A stretch of 64,000 nt of DNA from a bacterium (GCA_016712675.1 JADJQR010000001.1:2170001-2234000), one strand, 5' to 3'; numbered from the stretch's first letter, positions 17,380-25,466 are shown. Numbers and translations are program-made. Notes: generated by a model from the letters alone, not told the origin.

Positions 17380-18813
17380 ATGGCCAGCGCGACAGGTTCA
17401 CTGCGGCCGCATCTCGTTGTCTTCGAGGACCACAGCTGGCGCGGGCTGCGGCCGCTGGCGGCCTCGGTGCCGGTGTTCGAGCTCCGTTGCGGGCTGTTCA
17501 GCACGCGTGAGCGCCTGGAACTCCTGGGCGCGCGCGGTTCGCTGCGGTGCCGTCCCGGCCTGGCCGGGCTGCTGCCCGCGGCGTCGTGGCCGGTCGCTGA
17601 CGAGCCGGTCGCCGACCGCACCGAGTTCTGGCTGGCCGGGCGCCTGGCACCGGACCTGGCGCTGGTGCAGGCGCTACTCGCGCTCGGGGCCCAGGGAACC
17701 CCGTTCACGCTGCACGATGCGGAGGGGCTCGTGGCCGGCCTGTTCCCGCCGCCGGCAGCGGCGGCGGTCGTCGCCGCCTGGCGCGCCTGGGCCAGGGGTA
17801 CCACCGCCCGCTTCACCGTGCCGGGCGGCGCGGTCGTGACGCCGGTTCAGGCACTGCCGGGCTGGCGTCTCGAGCTGACGGGCGACGGGGACGGCGGCCG
17901 GTCGCCGGCGCTGCTCGCGGCGCTGGAGGCTGCGTGTGCCGGCACGCGGGGTTCGCTGACGCGCAGCTGGGACGTGGTGCCGGCCACGGCAGCCGCGATC
18001 GCCGGTGACCTGGCCGGTGGCCTCGCAGCCGGCGGGTGGGAGCGCCGGCCGTTCGGCCTCTTCGCGGAGGATCCCGGTGCGGCGCCGTGGACGGGACGGT
18101 CGCTTCCGCGGCGGTGCTCCGGACCCGACCTGCCGGCCGGCATCTGGCTACAGGGAGACGACCTCTGGTGTGCGGACGGCGTCACCCTGGCGCCCGGCGC
18201 GGTCCTGGACACGCGCAGGGGGGCGGTGGTCATCGATCGCGGCTGCGACATCGCGTCGCACTCGCTGCTGGAAGGTCCGCTGTACCTGGGCCCCGGCTGC
18301 CGGGTCAAGGCCGGCGCGCGCCTGTACGGCGAATCCAGCTTCGGCATCGGCAACCGGCTGGCCGGCGAGATCGGCGAGAGCACCTTCGGCGACTTCACGA
18401 ACAAGCAGCACGAGGGCTTCATCGGCCATGCCGTGCTGGGCTCCTGGGTGAATCTCGGCGCCCTGACCACCTGCAGCGACCTCAAGAACAACTACGGCAC
18501 CGTCAAGGTGGACCTGGGCGACGGGCAGGAGGCCACGGGGCAGCGCTTCGTCGGGCTGCTGGCCGGCGACCATGTCAAGACGGCGATCGGCACCCTGTTC
18601 AACACGGGCACCTGCGTCGGCTTCGCCAGCAACATCTTTGGCCAAGGCATGCCGCCCAAGCATGTGCCGGCGTACAGCTGGGGCGGGCGCGAGGGTGATC
18701 CCGTCTACGGCCTGGAGGCTGCGGTCGCCACGGCCCGCGTGGTCGTCGGGCGTCGCGGCTGTCGGTTCCTGCCCGCGCACGCGGAGCTTTTCGACATCCT
18801 GTCCCGGGCCTGA
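17380..18813 (+). CDS. GlmU-like sugar nucleotidyltransferase/acetyltransferase
   Basis: A 477-residue protein of the alternative bacterial GlmU type (putative UDP-GlcNAc diphosphorylase/GlcN-1-P acetyltransferase), best known from Bacteroidota. The N-terminal half begins with VVFEDHSWRGLRPLAASVPVFELR, the degenerate nucleotidyltransferase start of this family. The C-terminal half (about residues 255-450) is a left-handed beta-helix with hexapeptide repeats, ending in NNYGTVKVDL and TAIGTLFNTGTCVG. The likely role is making UDP-GlcNAc for cell wall and lipid A, by family knowledge only. The ATG at 17380 has CGGAG upstream; 295 bases separate it from the divergent cytochrome operon. Confidence 0.8.
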   Translation: MASATGSLRPHLVVFEDHSWRGLRPLAASVPVFELRCGLFSTRERLELLGARGSLRCRPGLAGLLPAASWPVADEPVADRTEFWLAGRLAPDLALVQALLALGAQGTPFTLHDAEGLVAGLFPPPAAAAVVAAWRAWARGTTARFTVPGGAVVTPVQALPGWRLELTGDGDGGRSPALLAALEAACAGTRGSLTRSWDVVPATAAAIAGDLAGGLAAGGWERRPFGLFAEDPGAAPWTGRSLPRRCSGPDLPAGIWLQGDDLWCADGVTLAPGAVLDTRRGAVVIDRGCDIASHSLLEGPLYLGPGCRVKAGARLYGESSFGIGNRLAGEIGESTFGDFTNKQHEGFIGHAVLGSWVNLGALTTCSDLKNNYGTVKVDLGDGQEATGQRFVGLLAGDHVKTAIGTLFNTGTCVGFASNIFGQGMPPKHVPAYSWGGREGDPVYGLEAAVATARVVVGRRGCRFLPAHAELFDILSRA

Positions 18814-19124
18814 GCGCTGCGGCAGGCTGCCCGGCCCATTGCCCCGGCATCGGGCCGAATGCGATCCCGTGAAGCCTCATGAGGGCGGGGACTGTCTGCA
18901 TGCGTCCGGACAGACGATGTTGTAATTATATATGTAACAATGCTTTACTTGAGTTTATTGATTTCAAACGTCAAGCGTGGTTCAAGCCACGCCTGTAGGC
19001 ACGCCGGTTGCAATGACGCGAGCAAATGTTCTCTGCGCTGCTCGCGCTTGCTGGCCCAGTATCCACAACAACTTTGTGGATCCCAGAGGTCAGCACACGG
19101 CAGTCCGCGGGGGACATTTTCTTG
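18814..19124. other. AT-rich intergenic region with several inverted repeats
   Basis: No protein gene is apparent here. Bases 18920-18970 are strikingly AT-rich for this genome. Three inverted repeats follow: GCGTGG/CCACGC near 18974-18991, GCGAGCA/TGCTCGC near 19018-19045, and ATCCACAA/TTGTGGAT at 19061-19081. The first could terminate the upstream gene. The last resembles a face-to-face pair of DnaA boxes. The promoter of the HU gene follows. Confidence 0.5.
19059..19083. repeat. Inverted pair of DnaA-box-like sequences
   Basis: GTATCCACA (19059-19067) matches the DnaA box TTATCCACA at 8 of 9 positions. TGTGGATCC (19075-19083) is a 7 of 9 match on the other strand. The 8-bp palindrome arms are 19061-19068 and 19074-19081. 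It could be a regulatory DnaA site, a protein-binding palindrome or a simple hairpin. Confidence 0.35.
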
Positions 19125-19153
19125 TTGGCAACCTTTTTGTGACCTGTTAACAT
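19125..19153 (+). promoter_or_regulatory. Sigma-70 promoter of the HU/IHF gene
   Basis: TTGGCA (19125-19130) and TAACAT (19148-19153) are exactly 17 bases apart. The predicted start leaves a leader of about 80 bases before the ATG at 19241. Confidence 0.65.
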
Positions 19154-19240
19154 TCATGCTTGTAACCGCCGATCGGCAAAAGAACTACGCAATGGATCGG
19201 ACGCGCAGCATCAAGGCGAAGCAGCAAGAGGTTCGCTCGC

Positions 19241-19522
19241 ATGACGAAAGCCGAATTGGTCGATCTCATCACCGGCGCCACCGGGATGAACCGCCGGGAC
19301 ACCGTGACGGTCGTCAACCTGATCATGGAGAACATCGGCAACGCGCTGGCTGGCGGCGACAAGGTGGAGTTGCGGGGATTCGGCAGCTTCAAAGTCAAGA
19401 GCCGGCGTTCCCGCCTGGCTCGCAATCCGCGCACCGGTGATGCGGTGGACGTGCCGGCCAAGCGGGTTCCCTATTTCAAGGCCTCGAATGAACTGAAGGA
19501 CCGCCTCAACGGACCGGACTGA
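19241..19522 (+). CDS. HU/IHF-family DNA-binding protein
   Basis: A 93-residue nucleoid protein that bends DNA as a dimer. The whole length fits the HU/IHF fold: helical N-terminus MTKAELVDLI, then VELRGFGSFKVKSRRSRLARNPRTGD. Here RNPRTGD is the tip of the DNA-clasping beta arm and FGSF is the conserved turn. Features such as the Arg-rich arm do not decide between HU and IHF-alpha/beta. AAGAGG lies 9 bases before the ATG, and the promoter at 19125-19153 serves it. Sigma-54 promoters often need IHF, and this genome uses sigma-54 for flagella, but that link is speculative. Confidence 0.93.
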   Translation: MTKAELVDLITGATGMNRRDTVTVVNLIMENIGNALAGGDKVELRGFGSFKVKSRRSRLARNPRTGDAVDVPAKRVPYFKASNELKDRLNGPD

Positions 19523-19568
19523 CGTCCGTGCGGCCGGGGCGATCGCGTCGGCGCATGCGAACTTCCGT

Positions 19569-19597
19569 TTGTCTGCGGCGTCCGCAGGCCCTATCTT
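19569..19597 (+). promoter_or_regulatory. Sigma-70 promoter of the COX24-like gene
   Basis: TTGTCT (19569-19574) and TATCTT (19592-19597) are 17 bases apart. The spacer contains a palindrome, CTGCGG-CGT-CCGCAG. The predicted leader is about 110 bases. Confidence 0.5.
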
Positions 19598-19715
19598 GGG
19601 CACGCACATCCGGTCGCGGGAGGGGCGGACCAGTGTCCGTCTGCCCGCGCGCGTTCTTGAATGCCGCCGCTGCGCAGGCGCGGTCCGGCCCTGACCGTTG
19701 AAAGGTGGGAAGACG

Positions 19716-19805
19716 ATGCCTAACGGACGCAAGCGGAAGCGGAAGAAGATCGCGACGCACAAACGCAAGAAGCGGTTGCGGAAGAACCGTCACAAGAAGA
19801 GGTAG
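19716..19805 (+). CDS. 29-residue basic AURKAIP1/COX24-like peptide
   Basis: This very short gene encodes 29 residues, of which 20 are Lys, Arg or His, with the core THKRKKRLRKNRHK. It closely resembles the conserved small proteins annotated as AURKAIP1/COX24-domain in Bacteroidota and related phyla, whose distant relatives are small-subunit ribosomal proteins (bS22 of actinobacteria, mitochondrial mS38). It likely sits on the small ribosomal subunit. GGTGGGAAG precedes the ATG and a sigma-70-like promoter lies about 110 bases upstream. Both support real expression despite the size. Confidence 0.8.
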   Translation: MPNGRKRKRKKIATHKRKKRLRKNRHKKR

Positions 19806-19903
19806 GCCGCCGCCGGCTGGCGTCCGGATCCCGGATCCTCGGACGCCGCCGGCTGGCGCCCGCGCCCCGGTGGGCGGACCTGTAGCGCGGAGGGAGCCCC
19901 GCG

Positions 19904-20293
19904 ATGAGCGGACAGTCCTGGGAACGGCGGCGTGCGCAGCGCGTCAACGCCAGCCTCAATCTCGAGGTCAGGGTCCCCGGTGCGGAGCCGCGCCCGGCGA
20001 CCCTGCAGACGATCAATATCAGTTCTTCGGGCATCTACTTCCGATCGGACCATTTCATCCCGCCGATGACCCGCCTGGCCATGGAGATCGAGGTCGCCGT
20101 GCCGTCCGAAGGTACCGCGGAGACGGGGACCGCGACCGTGCCGTGCGAGGGCCTGATCGTGCGGGTGACGCCGGAGGTCGAAACGCCCGGTTGCACGGAC
20201 TATGAAGTTGCGGTGTTCTTCACCAGTATCAGCCCCGAGGGCATGGCGAATCTCGAGCGTCACATCGCGCTGCTGATCACCGAAGACGACTGA
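19904..20293 (+). CDS. PilZ-domain protein
   Basis: A 129-residue single-domain protein. The two cyclic-di-GMP binding signatures of PilZ are present: an arginine cluster ERRRAQR at about residues 6-12 and NISSSGIYF at about 38-46, the D/NxSxxG motif. It should bind c-di-GMP in the cytoplasm and pass the signal to a partner protein. Its place just upstream of the flagellar cluster fits a role in motility control, but no fused effector domain is present to confirm that. GGAGGGAG lies before the ATG. A hairpin terminator follows. Confidence 0.85.
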   Translation: MSGQSWERRRAQRVNASLNLEVRVPGAEPRPATLQTINISSSGIYFRSDHFIPPMTRLAMEIEVAVPSEGTAETGTATVPCEGLIVRVTPEVETPGCTDYEVAVFFTSISPEGMANLERHIALLITEDD

Positions 20294-20336
20294 GAACGAC
20301 CTTCCGCCGGACGAACCGGCCGGTGCCCCGCGCCCG

Positions 20337-20370
20337 CAACCGTCTGGCAGGACGGTTGTTCGTCGTTTCC
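20337..20370 (+). terminator. Hairpin terminator after the PilZ gene
   Basis: CAACCGTC (20337-20344) pairs with GACGGTTG (20351-20358), followed by TTCGTCGTTT. The next gene therefore needs its own promoter. Confidence 0.6.
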
Positions 20371-20385
20371 GGGCCGCATTCGGGC

Positions 20386-20412
20386 TCAAGACGCGCAGAA
20401 CCGGGCCGATGA
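20386..20412 (+). promoter_or_regulatory. Candidate sigma-28 (FliA) promoter of the receiver-kinase gene
   Basis: TCAA (20386-20389), 15 bases, then GCCGATGA (20405-20412). The FliA consensus is TAAA-N15-GCCGATAA. The same TCAA -35 form occurs in two other candidate sigma-28 promoters here (42213 and 37949). It lies just after a terminator and about 60 bases before the ATG at 20475. Confidence 0.5.
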
Positions 20413-20474
20413 GGGCAAGGAAGGGGTGCGCCCACAGGCACGCCCAATCGCCCCGAACCCGGTGGGTACCGTCG

Positions 20475-21995
20475 ATGTCCGAGCCTTCCGAGCGCCTGAT
20501 CCTGGTCGTGGACGATTCCCCGCCGACGTGCCTCTATCTCAAGCGCCTGCTCGAGCGCAAGGGCTACCGCGTGCTCGCGGCCGGGGATGGAGCCGTCGGC
20601 GCCCGCATGGCCATGGAACATCTCCCGGACCTCATCCTCCTGGACAAGGAGATGCCCGGGATGCACGGCTTCGATGTGAGCCGCATCCTGCGCCGGCACC
20701 AGGACACCAGTGGCATCCCCATCCTCATGATCAGTTCGGAATCGCAGACCGAGGAGAAGATCCGCGGCCTGGACATGGGCGCCGACGATTTCATCGCCAA
20801 GGGCATCTCGGGCGAGGAGCTGTATTCGAAGATCAACGCCTTCCTGCGCATCAAGGATCTCCAGGACAGCTTGCGCCGTGAGAGCGACAAGCTGAACCAG
20901 ATCTTCCGCTTCCTGCACGAGCCCGTGGCGATCTGCGACGGCGACGACCGCCTGCTGCTGGCCAGCCAGGTCTTCCTGAGCCTGCTGCGGATGCCGCGTG
21001 AGGTGACCCAGTTCAAGACGATGACGGAGATCCTCCTCACGCTCGAAGTGGGCCCGGACACGATCGTGCGCCTGCAGGCCGGAACGCACGAGGACGTGCG
21101 CCTGCGCATCCAGTTGGATGGGCAGACGACGCACCTCAAGTGTCGAACCGCGCGGATCCACCTGGGTGAGGACAACACGGCACTAGCCTACATCTTCAGC
21201 GATATCACGCGCGAGGTCGAGGCGGAGCAGATGAAGGCGGACTTCCATTCGATGATCGCCCATGACCTGCGCTCGCCGATGTCGGTGATCCAGGGCTACG
21301 TCTCGCTGATGGCCAGCGGCAAGACCGGAACGATCAACCCGACCCAGACCGAGTTCCTCGAGTCGGTCAACCGCAAGATCGGCGAGATGACCTCGCTCTT
21401 GAACGACTTCCTGGACATCAACAAGATCGACGCCGGGTTCGTCAACCTGAAGTGCGACGACATGAATCTCGGCGAGCTGATGGCCAGCGTGGTCGACGAT
21501 CTGACGCCGATGGCCGAGAGCTCGGACATCGCCATCGAGATGGAGATGCCGTCGCAGACGGTGCTCGTGCACGCGGACTCGCTGCGCGTCACGCAGATCC
21601 TGCGCAACCTCCTCTCGAACGCGATCAAGTACAACGTCGAGGGTGGCTGGATCCGCCTCTCGCTGGGTGCCGCTGACGGCTGGGCCAAGGTTGAGATCCG
21701 CGACGGCGGCATCGGGATGAGCGAGGACGAACTGCGCGTGCTGTTCCAGCCGTACACCCGCGGCTCGGCCCAGCGGCGCATCAAGGGCGTCGGGCTCGGC
21801 GTCGTCATCGTCAAGAAGCTGGTCGAGAGCCATGGCGGGGCAGTCCAGGTCACGAGCGAACCTGGGCACGGCTCGGCCTTTGCCTTCACCCTGCCGCTGG
21901 CCGTCGGCACGGACCCGGTGACCAAGGGCAACGCGGACGGCGCTGTCGCGCCCCTGGAGCCGTGCCCTGCCAACCTGCCGGCCCCCGTCCACTAA
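20475..21995 (+). CDS. Receiver - PAS-like - histidine kinase protein
   Basis: A 506-residue cytoplasmic signalling protein with an N-terminal CheY-like receiver (about residues 6-125, phosphoacceptor Asp57 in LLDKEM, conserved DD at 13-14 and Lys near 111). A PAS-like sensing region (about 140-245) follows, then a HisKA domain with His about 263 in MIAHDLRSPMSVIQGY. A HATPase_c domain follows with NLLSNAIKYN, RDGGIGMS and GVGLGVVIVKKL. No transmembrane segment is seen. The order (receiver first, kinase second) suggests the kinase output is tuned by an upstream phosphodonor. It sits alone between PilZ and the flgF operon with a candidate sigma-28 promoter, so it may be a late flagellar or chemotaxis-linked gene. 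Confidence 0.88.
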   Translation: MSEPSERLILVVDDSPPTCLYLKRLLERKGYRVLAAGDGAVGARMAMEHLPDLILLDKEMPGMHGFDVSRILRRHQDTSGIPILMISSESQTEEKIRGLDMGADDFIAKGISGEELYSKINAFLRIKDLQDSLRRESDKLNQIFRFLHEPVAICDGDDRLLLASQVFLSLLRMPREVTQFKTMTEILLTLEVGPDTIVRLQAGTHEDVRLRIQLDGQTTHLKCRTARIHLGEDNTALAYIFSDITREVEAEQMKADFHSMIAHDLRSPMSVIQGYVSLMASGKTGTINPTQTEFLESVNRKIGEMTSLLNDFLDINKIDAGFVNLKCDDMNLGELMASVVDDLTPMAESSDIAIEMEMPSQTVLVHADSLRVTQILRNLLSNAIKYNVEGGWIRLSLGAADGWAKVEIRDGGIGMSEDELRVLFQPYTRGSAQRRIKGVGLGVVIVKKLVESHGGAVQVTSEPGHGSAFAFTLPLAVGTDPVTKGNADGAVAPLEPCPANLPAPVH

Positions 21996-22205
21996 TCAGC
22001 CACCCGCTGCACCTTCTGCGTCCAGGTCGGCCGCCGCACCGGGCGGCCGGCGCGTCTTCGCCACGAAGGGCTGCCACCTGCCTGGCCGGCAGATCCTGCC
22101 GGTTGCGGCGCGCGCACCGCCGTCGGGTCGCCGGAGCCGGCATTCCGGCGCGGCGCGACCGGGGGAATCTCTTGCCGGGTCGCCTGTCGGGCGCGGTGCT
22201 GACAG

Positions 22206-22222
22206 AGGGCACGCTGCTTGCG
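22206..22222 (+). promoter_or_regulatory. Sigma-54 promoter of the flgF operon
   Basis: GGGCACG-CTGC-TTGCG: the -24 GG (22208-22209) and -12 GC (22220-22221) are exactly 10 bases apart and match YTGGCACG-N4-TTGC almost fully. It lies 41 bases before the flgF start. Bases 21996-22205 hold no gene and would house any activator-binding site. Confidence 0.8.
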
Positions 22223-22262
22223 GATTCGGCGGGAATCACTCCGCCTTGGCGAAGGAGCGTCC

Positions 22263-23078
22263 GTGATCCGCAGTCTCAACACCGCGTCGCGAGCCATGCA
22301 GCTCGAACAGGTCCGCATCGATGCCCTGGCCAACAACCTGGCCAACGCCTCGGCAAGCGGATTCCGGCAGGTCATCACGCGCCTGGCCGAACCCGGCACG
22401 GGGCCCGGCGCCGCGCTGCCCGCTGAGACGACGCCCGGGGCGACGGCGGCCGGCGGTGCGGCCGCCACTGGCCGGGCGGCCGCCGGAGGTGCCACGGAGC
22501 CGCGCTGGACCCGGGCCACGCGCGCCGACCTGACCCATGCGCTCGACGCGCGCCCGGGACCGATCAAGCCGTCCGGACGCGACACGGACGTGGCGATCAT
22601 GGGCCGCGGCTTCTTCGAGATCCAGACCGCCGACGGTCCGCGCTACACGCGAAACGGCTCGTTCCTGCTGGACGCCGAACGCAGACTGACCACGCCCGAC
22701 GGCAAGCCGGTGGCTGGTGACGGTGGGGCGCTCACCCTGGAGGGCGACGAGTTCACGATCGCGGCCGACGGCACCGTGACCGTGGACGGCCAGGCGGTCG
22801 GCCGTCTCAAGCTGGTGGACTTCGCGGATCCGACCCGCCTGGAGCACGCCGGCGATGCCTTGCTGAAGGCGCCCGAGGATATGGCCGCGCAACCGGTTCC
22901 GATCGAGGACACGATCCTGGCACAGGGGCACATCGAAGGCAGCAATGTCAATCCCGTGGACACGCTGGTGGCGATGATCGAGGCGCAACGCGCCTTCGAG
23001 ATCCAGAGCAAGGTCCTGCAGGCCGAGGACGAGCTGCTGAACAAGTCGGTCAACAACCTGCCGAGAACCTCCGCCTAG
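22263..23078 (+). CDS. flgF: Flagellar rod protein FlgF
   Basis: Proximal rod protein of the flagellar axial structure, 271 residues. The N-terminus has the rod/hook signature ALANNLANASASGFRQ (about residues 19-34) and the C-terminus the matching VEAQRAFEIQSKVLQAEDEL-type helix, with VNPVDTLVAMIEAQRAFE. An Ala/Gly-rich insertion (about residues 45-80) is unusual. The GTG at 22263 is preferred because AAGGAG precedes it at good spacing. First gene of flgF-G-A-H-I-J-N-K-L-fliW-csrA. Its position before flgG supports flgF rather than another rod paralogue. Confidence 0.88.
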   Translation: MIRSLNTASRAMQLEQVRIDALANNLANASASGFRQVITRLAEPGTGPGAALPAETTPGATAAGGAAATGRAAAGGATEPRWTRATRADLTHALDARPGPIKPSGRDTDVAIMGRGFFEIQTADGPRYTRNGSFLLDAERRLTTPDGKPVAGDGGALTLEGDEFTIAADGTVTVDGQAVGRLKLVDFADPTRLEHAGDALLKAPEDMAAQPVPIEDTILAQGHIEGSNVNPVDTLVAMIEAQRAFEIQSKVLQAEDELLNKSVNNLPRTSA

Positions 23079-23110
23079 GCGGGGTTCGGCGAACCGGAAG
23101 GTGATGCGGC

Positions 23111-23902
23111 ATGATCAGGGCGATGGGCACGGCGGCTTCCGGCATGAAGGCCCAGCAATTGAACATCGACACGATCGCCAACAACCTGGCGAACGTGAAC
23201 ACGACCGGCTACAAGCGCAGCCACACGGAATTCCAGGACCTCCTCTACGAGAAGGTGATGCCCGGGGGCCTGGTCAACGCCGAGGGGCGGGCCACGCCTG
23301 TGCGGGTCGAGGTGGGGCACGGCGTCAAGCTCGTCGCCACCAACAAGAACTTCGACCAGGGCACCATCGTCGCCACCGGCAACCCGCTGGACGTGATGAT
23401 CGAGGGCGACGGCTTCTTCCAGCTGCGCATGCCGGACGGCACGATCAAGTACACGCGCGACGGCAGCTTCAAGCTCGATGCCGATCGCAACGTCGTGACC
23501 GCGGAGGGCTACCGGCTCGAGCCGGCGCTCGTGATCCCCGAGGATGCGCTGGAAGTGGCGGTGTCCCGCGACGGCATCATCAGCGCGATGGTGCAGGGCG
23601 ACGACGCCAACGTCCAGGAGATCGGCCAGCTCGAGCTGGCCAGGTTCCCGAACGCCGCCGGTCTGGCCGCCCTGGGCGGCAACATCTTCGGCCAGTCGCC
23701 CGCCAGCGGGCAGCCGATCCTGGGACAGCCCGGCCTCGAAGGCATGGGCGCCACGTCGGCCGGCTACCTGGAGATGAGCAACGTCGAGACGGTGGACGAA
23801 CTGGTGAACATGATCACGGCGCAGCGCGCCTACGAGCTGAACTCGAAGACCATCACGATGGCCGACGAGATGCTGCAGATCATCAACCACCTCAAGAGGT
23901 AG
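23111..23902 (+). CDS. flgG: Flagellar distal rod protein FlgG
   Basis: Major distal rod component, 263 residues, the standard length. It starts MIRAMGTAASGMKAQQ and has TIANNLANVNTTGYKRS, the classic rod signature, with GGAGRATPVRV-like hallmarks after it. The C-terminus ends with TAQRAYELNSKTITMADEMLQIINHLKR. A central FlgE/F/G domain reads DGFFQLRMPDGTIKYTRDGSF. It follows flgF by 32 bases and precedes flgA by 2. Confidence 0.97.
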   Translation: MIRAMGTAASGMKAQQLNIDTIANNLANVNTTGYKRSHTEFQDLLYEKVMPGGLVNAEGRATPVRVEVGHGVKLVATNKNFDQGTIVATGNPLDVMIEGDGFFQLRMPDGTIKYTRDGSFKLDADRNVVTAEGYRLEPALVIPEDALEVAVSRDGIISAMVQGDDANVQEIGQLELARFPNAAGLAALGGNIFGQSPASGQPILGQPGLEGMGATSAGYLEMSNVETVDELVNMITAQRAYELNSKTITMADEMLQIINHLKR

Positions 23903-23904
23903 CG

Positions 23905-24846
23905 ATGAAGCACCGGATCCGGCTGGCGTTCCTGCTGACCCTCGTGCTGCCGGCCTCGGCGGCGTGGGGCTGGACGGTCGTGCTGCCGGATTCCGTGACC
24001 GTGGCGACGGCCGTCGTGCGCCTGGGCGACCTCGTGCTCGAACCGGTGCCGACCGAAGCTGCCAGCGTGCTGGTGGCCGAAGCCAGCCCCGGCGCGTCGA
24101 CGGCCCTGGTGACGCGCCAGGGAGTCCTGCGCCGCCTGGTGGCGCTGTCGCTGGCGGACGACGTCCGGCTCGCAGGCGCCGCGCGCTGCGTCGTGCGCTT
24201 CGGCGGGCGTTCGCTGGACCCGGGGGTCCTGCAGGCGGAGGCCGAGATGGTGGTGGCGGCGCTGCTGCCGCCGGCGGCGCCCGGCGCGCCCCCCGTCTCG
24301 TGCGAAGTGACCCTGCCCGGGGAAGGCCTCGCGGTGAACGGCGCCTGGAACCTGGCGTGCGAGCGAAGCGAACCGCTGCCGGCCGGTCGCTTGCAGGTCC
24401 GGCTGGTGCTGACCGACGGGTGGCAGAGGCGCATCCTGCCGGCCACCGTCGTCGTGCACGCGCACGGCGAAGTGGCGGTGGCGCGCGCGGCGATCGACCG
24501 CGGCAACGGACTTGACGAGGGGCAGTTCGAATGGCGCTGGACCGACCTGTCGACGGTCCCGCCGGGGCTCGTGTCCGCCCGGGACCAGCTTGCGGGGCAG
24601 AGTGCGGCCCGCGACCTGCGCGCGGGCGAACCCCTGCGCGCGGCCGACCTGAAGCCGACCCCGGTCGTGCTGGCGGGCGATACCGTCGAGCTGCGCGTCC
24701 AGCGCGGCTCGGTCGCGGTGAGCGTCCGCGCACTGGCGCGCCAGGCCGGCAGCCTGGGTCAGACGATTCCCGTCCGCAACGAACTGACCGGTCGCCTGGT
24801 CAACGCGCGCGTCGCGGGGCCGGGCCTGGTCGAATGGAGGCGCTGA
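23905..24846 (+). CDS. flgA: Flagellar P-ring assembly chaperone FlgA
   Basis: A 313-residue periplasmic protein needed for FlgI polymerisation into the P ring. A signal peptide (about residues 1-20, ending ASAAWGW) is followed by a divergent N-terminal domain. A C-terminal SAF/ChapFlgA domain (about residues 190-312) carries ARAAIDRGNGLDEGQFEW, then RDLRAGEPLRAADLK and a final IPVRNELTGRLVNARVAGPGLVE, the most conserved stretch of the family. It lies between flgG and flgH with almost no spacing, as in many flg operons. Confidence 0.9.
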   Translation: MKHRIRLAFLLTLVLPASAAWGWTVVLPDSVTVATAVVRLGDLVLEPVPTEAASVLVAEASPGASTALVTRQGVLRRLVALSLADDVRLAGAARCVVRFGGRSLDPGVLQAEAEMVVAALLPPAAPGAPPVSCEVTLPGEGLAVNGAWNLACERSEPLPAGRLQVRLVLTDGWQRRILPATVVVHAHGEVAVARAAIDRGNGLDEGQFEWRWTDLSTVPPGLVSARDQLAGQSAARDLRAGEPLRAADLKPTPVVLAGDTVELRVQRGSVAVSVRALARQAGSLGQTIPVRNELTGRLVNARVAGPGLVEWRR

Positions 24847-24848
24847 TC

Positions 24849-25457
24849 ATGACGCGTGCGAACGCCCGCAGCCTGCTCACCTTGCTCGTGCTGGCGGTGG
24901 CCACCGCGGCGATCGTCGGCCCAGCTACCGCAACGCCGGGCCGGCGCCCGCTGATCGACCTGGAGACCGGCGTCTCGCTGGTCAGCAACCTCAAGGCCCA
25001 CCGCGTGGGCGACCTGGTCACGATCCTGATCACCGAGCAGGCCGCCGCCAACGCCGGGGCCAAGACCAAGGCCGACAACAAGAGCGAGCACAGCGGCGGG
25101 CCCGGGCTGGGCTTCCTGGACTTCATCCGGCCCTGGGATGTCTCCAGCGAGAACAAGTACCAGGGGAACGGGGACACCCAGCGCAGCGGCAGCCTGCAGG
25201 CCGAGATCACCGCCCGCATCACCGAGGTGCTGCACAACGGCGACTTCCGCCTGGCGGGGGCCCGCATGGTCAACATCAACGGTGAGAAGCAGCTGATCGA
25301 GATCACCGGCATCTGCCGGGCGCGCGACATCGCTCCGGACAACACGATCATGAGCACCTACATCTCCGACGCGCAGATCGCCTACAACGGCTCCGGCCTG
25401 GTGACGGACTCGGCCCAGCCGGGCGTGGTCACCCGCATCCTGAACTGGCTCTTCTAG
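24849..25457 (+). CDS. flgH: Flagellar L-ring protein FlgH, without a lipobox
   Basis: Forms the outer-membrane L ring around the rod. At 202 residues it is near the usual length, with VGDLVTILITEQAAAN (about residues 54-69) and the C-terminal DGDFRLAG-like and GICRARDIAPDNTI segments of the family. An N-terminal hydrophobic signal is present, but there is no cysteine before residue 100, so the N-terminal lipid anchor usual for FlgH is missing. The start has GGAGGCG at 24836-24842, inside the end of flgA. FlgI follows directly. Confidence 0.93.
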   Translation: MTRANARSLLTLLVLAVATAAIVGPATATPGRRPLIDLETGVSLVSNLKAHRVGDLVTILITEQAAANAGAKTKADNKSEHSGGPGLGFLDFIRPWDVSSENKYQGNGDTQRSGSLQAEITARITEVLHNGDFRLAGARMVNINGEKQLIEITGICRARDIAPDNTIMSTYISDAQIAYNGSGLVTDSAQPGVVTRILNWLF

Positions 25458-25466
25458 GAGGACGAC

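Noticed and set aside
19808-19861. Direct repeat GCCGCCGGCTGGCG before the PilZ gene
   Set aside because: Only two copies in GC-rich spacer DNA, with no regular array and no neighbouring cas genes, so not CRISPR. Too short to call a regulatory repeat.
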